From assembly GCA_903879825.1 (NCBI GenBank), contig CAIRND010000438.1, positions 1 to 8,028 of the forward strand: DNA of 8,028 nt, written 5' to 3'. This document shows positions 6,208-8,028 of the stretch, one piece after another. The notes beneath the pieces are model-generated. The model was given only the letters and a program-made list of their open reading frames with translations, was not told the DNA's origin and did not search any database. The DNA comes from an uncultured Geobacteraceae bacterium (GTDB lineage: Bacteria; Desulfobacterota; Desulfuromonadia; Geobacterales; Pseudopelobacteraceae). The translations under genes and the position numbers were made by a program. Numbering within the stretch: position 1 is the first letter of the stretch; every line of letters starts with the position of its first letter.

Positions 6208-7392
6208 CTAACGTACCACTTTTTTTGCTTCGTCTCCAGCAGCCCATACCCTGCTGCTCCCTTCGTCTCCTGCTTCAATCCAGACACGCTGTGGGCGGAT
6301 AACAATTCTCAAAAGCAATCCAAGGAGAGCGATGATACCACCAACCCAGAGCAATTCCATGTGTCTGCGATGCACGACATGAATTTCCGACCAATTCCCC
6401 AGTGCCTCAAGCGACATAACAAAATCGCCGATAACTTTTTCACGATACTGATAAAGGACATATTCCGAATCCAGCACTGTTTTCCCCTCATGCATAAGGG
6501 AAAATTTAAAAGTGCCATTATCCGGATTGTAAAATGCTTCGCCGTCATAACCGTCCATGGTCCGGAATGTTCCATACATACTGTAGTCGCCCTCTTTTTT
6601 CCACAAAGGGGACAACTTGACTGAATCATAATAAAAGACCTTATTGCGGTCTTTACTGCTTTTAAGGCTGAGGGAAACATCAACAAGCTGTTTCGCCAAA
6701 TAGATATCAAAGCCTTTATACTGGTAAGGATCTCCTGCTCCAATAATCATGGTACGTATTGGCTTACCGTCATTCTTGGGCCAAAGGGTAATATCAGAAG
6801 CTCCTTTTTTGTAGGTGCTGTTGGCAAAAACCTGTTTCGTAACCTCCAGCTTTGGAAGATCAGAATTTGATGCGAGAATACCCATTGATAACATTGAATA
6901 AGCACCCGGCTTTGAAAGGTCGGCCGGAATACCTATTCCATGAATGGTAGTTCCTGAAAACTGGCTGAGGTTCTCCCAGGTACCAATAAACAGGAGTAGA
7001 AAAAGCCCGCCATAGATTAAAACAGTTCCAAAATAACCACGGTCATGTTTTTCAGCATAACTATCTGAATCATTCCAGCAGAATCCGACTTTAGATAGTT
7101 CAGCCCGAACCTGCTCAACCGGGATGACGGAAGTCAATGCAGCAGAGGATGGATGCGCTGTTTCACCGTAGCGCAATTTTTTACGCAGTCCGGATAGATA
7201 GTAAAAAAAACGTGCTGTCAAAAACAGCAGTAAACATATGTTGTTACCAAGAAGCAATCGTTGAGTAACCCGAAACGGAAGCGAAAAATGGAGAACGGAA
7301 CTGAGAATCAGCGCAGCAGGCAAAAGGATAAAGATCATAAGTGGCAACGGCGATCGAACAAGTAAAAGAAATAGTTTTGAATTTTTGAACAT
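6208..7392 (-). CDS. Divergent ResB-like cytochrome c biogenesis protein
   Basis: A 394-residue membrane protein, related to ResB by layout and C-terminus. TM segments lie at about 15-35, 46-66 and 120-138. A soluble domain of about 200 residues follows, then a last TM segment (about 346-365) in HRRHMELLWVGGIIALLGLL and a basic tail with RPQRVWIE, as in ResB proteins. It differs from the ResB encoded at 3707-5080: TM1 lacks the IPQ-type motif, and in TM3 (FGTVLIYGGLFLLLFIG) a tyrosine (Y127) falls where ResB has its transmembrane histidine. Histidines H338, H341 and H344 flank the last TM segment. It is the first gene of the cytochrome c maturation block, 136 bases before ccsA. The ATG at 7392 has AAAGGA about 12 bases upstream, rather far. 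An accessory or substrate-specific partner of CcsA is likely, but this is inference. Confidence 0.8.
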   Translation of the reverse strand: MFKNSKLFLLLVRSPLPLMIFILLPAALILSSVLHFSLPFRVTQRLLLGNNICLLLFLTARFFYYLSGLRKKLRYGETAHPSSAALTSVIPVEQVRAELSKVGFCWNDSDSYAEKHDRGYFGTVLIYGGLFLLLFIGTWENLSQFSGTTIHGIGIPADLSKPGAYSMLSMGILASNSDLPKLEVTKQVFANSTYKKGASDITLWPKNDGKPIRTMIIGAGDPYQYKGFDIYLAKQLVDVSLSLKSSKDRNKVFYYDSVKLSPLWKKEGDYSMYGTFRTMDGYDGEAFYNPDNGTFKFSLMHEGKTVLDSEYVLYQYREKVIGDFVMSLEALGNWSEIHVVHRRHMELLWVGGIIALLGLLLRIVIRPQRVWIEAGDEGSSRVWAAGDEAKKVVR

Positions 7393-7411
7393 ACTTTTTC
7401 ACATTCCTTTT

Positions 7412-7425
7412 GATTAAATTTAATC
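7412..7425. promoter_or_regulatory. 14-bp perfect palindrome before the first maturation gene
   Basis: GATTAAATTTAATC is a perfect palindrome directly upstream of the AAGGA of the ResB-like gene. Its position would suit an operator for a dimeric regulator acting on the mRNA start region. AT-rich palindromes can arise by chance, so the functional call is weak. Confidence 0.3.
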
Positions 7426-7558
7426 CGCTGTGCAGTGGAGCATCCAATGGTATGGCAAGATGGCCGTGCCATTTAAACCACGCGACTGTAGCAAATTTTA
7501 TCCGTAATTGAAAGGGAATTTACCCTATGGAATGTGGCCGACTCATCATTACAATATC

Positions 7559-7588
7559 TATATATGTATTTCAGTTCTGTGTTGTCAG
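7559..7588 (-). promoter_or_regulatory. Possible sigma-70 promoter of the cytochrome c maturation operon
   Basis: On the minus strand CTGACA (7583-7588) is followed after 18 bases by TATATA (7559-7564). Both boxes are one mismatch from consensus. Transcription from here would give a leader of about 160 bases before the ResB-like gene. AT-rich sequence makes chance matches common. Confidence 0.3.
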
Positions 7589-7637
7589 TTGGTTATACAC
7601 TTTACTACCTTCTTCTTTTCAAGGAGAAAAACGGTAC

Positions 7638-7863
7638 TTTAACCACAGAGCTATAGGGAACAGAGCAAAATAGTGAGTTTTTAATAAACTAATTTCATAC
7701 AAAATTTAATGCTTAATTTTATTTGTATCAGCTACTCGATGCTGGAAATAAATATATTTTCTCAATGATCTCTGTGACTCTGTGTTGAGGTTTACAGAAT
7801 TTAGAATAAGCCTATAAACGGCAGTTTAATAACACGGAGAAACGGAGAACACTGAGAAGTCAA
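7638..7863. repeat. Three degenerate CACAGAG-type intergenic repeats, one inverted
   Basis: Copy 1 (about 7638-7671) begins TTTAACCACAGAG. Copy 2 (about 7768-7794) is inverted and carries two CTCTGTG units 8 bp apart, ending in GAGGTTTA. Copy 3 (about 7825-7863) reads AACACGGAGAAACGGAGAAC and then CACTGAGAAG. Copies 1 and 2 face each other and could pair. Similar ACCACAGAG-type runs are, to my memory, widespread intergenic repeats in various bacterial genomes; their role is unknown. Confidence 0.6.
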
Positions 7864-7937
7864 AGACTTAAAAAAAAGACTTAATATTTTTAGGTGAATC
7901 ATAATCTTGTTTTTCAGCTGATAAACATCTGGCGGAT

Positions 7938-8028
7938 TCAAGTCTGAAGTGCAACAGCCAGTGGTGGTTTGGTGTAACACATCTCCACCCCGAATAACAC
8001 CTCATGCGGTGACCTGAATCCTAATACT
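7938..8028 (-). CDS. IS30-family transposase, C-terminal end (runs off right edge)
   Basis: Minus-strand reading from the window edge gives 29 residues ending at TGA (7938-7940): VLGFRSPHEVLFG, then VEMCYTKPPLAVALQT. This matches the C-terminus of IS30-type transposases, where RKxLGxxTPxEVFFG precedes a short hydrophobic tail ending in an ALQT/ALHS-like sequence. The start, the DDE catalytic core and the left end of the element lie beyond the edge. Whether the transposase is intact cannot be told. The terminal inverted repeat of the element should lie at or just after the stop codon (below about 7950), since IS30 elements usually end within some tens of bases after the stop. I cannot place it without the other end. 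Confidence 0.75.
   Translation of the reverse strand, partial: VLGFRSPHEVLFGVEMCYTKPPLAVALQT

Larger units (their letters stand above)
7393..7937. other. AT-rich non-coding stretch upstream of the cytochrome c maturation genes
   Basis: I see no credible gene in these 545 bases on either strand. They hold the leader of the ResB-like gene, a 14-bp palindrome, a small hairpin (ATGGCA 7452-7457 with TGCCAT 7467-7472), a possible promoter around 7559-7588, three degenerate CACAGAG-type repeats (7638-7863), and the flank of the IS30-type element from about 7864 on. Confidence 0.7.

Noticed and set aside
2045..7392. Search for CXXCH haem c motifs in the encoded proteins
   Set aside because: None seen in any convincing gene, so no cytochrome c substrate is called in this window.
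7455..7471. Sigma-54-like promoter on the minus strand (TGGCAC and TTGC)
   Set aside because: The GG and GC elements are 12 bases apart rather than the required 10, so sigma-54 recognition is unlikely.
7452..7472. Hairpin ATGGCA / TGCCAT
   Set aside because: Only a 6-bp stem with a 9-base loop and no T run; not a terminator and no further support.

Overview
The window is bacterial. Almost everything in it is encoded on the minus strand, so gene order runs from high to low coordinates. Moderate GC, a two-component (System II, Ccs/Res) cytochrome c maturation cluster, a WG-repeat lipoprotein, a DUF1640 coiled-coil protein, tandem FtsX-type permeases and an IS30-type transposase end together suggest a cytochrome-rich Gram-negative such as a member of the Desulfuromonadia (Geobacter relatives). 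This placement is an inference; no rRNA or marker gene is present.

Layout from right to left in transcription order. At the right edge (7938-8028) is the last 29 codons of an IS30-family transposase. It is followed by about 545 bp of AT-rich non-coding DNA (7393-7937). This holds three degenerate copies of a CACAGAG-type repeat, a possible promoter, a small hairpin and a 14-bp palindrome just upstream of the next gene. Then comes the cytochrome c maturation block: a divergent ResB-like membrane protein (6208-7392), a CcsA/ResC haem-handling protein with an intact WWD motif and three candidate haem-ligand histidines (5235-6071), and a canonical ResB/Ccs1 (3707-5080). The 154-bp gap between CcsA and ResB carries an inverted repeat. 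Thirty-five bases after ResB starts a lipoprotein with nine WG repeats (2589-3671), and then a small histidine-bearing membrane protein (2045-2476).

Next is a self-contained single-gene unit: a near-consensus sigma-70 promoter, a DUF1640 protein of 80 residues (1724-1966) and an intrinsic terminator (1661-1694). The left end carries two tandem FtsX/MacB-type ABC permeases separated by one base (325-1554 and 1-323). The second runs off the left edge; the partner ATPase is not in the window.

Working model: ResB plus CcsA export haem and attach it to apocytochromes at the outer face of the inner membrane. The extra ResB-like protein has tyrosine where ResB has its transmembrane histidine, so it may be an accessory subunit. 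No CXXCH cytochrome, CcdA or ResA-like thioredoxin lies in the window, so substrates and redox partners are elsewhere. The most interesting points are the unequal ResB pair around one CcsA, the autonomous DUF1640 unit with a leader of about 11 nt, the unassigned histidine-bearing membrane protein, and an octamer (TCATCATT) found five times, only in non-coding DNA.
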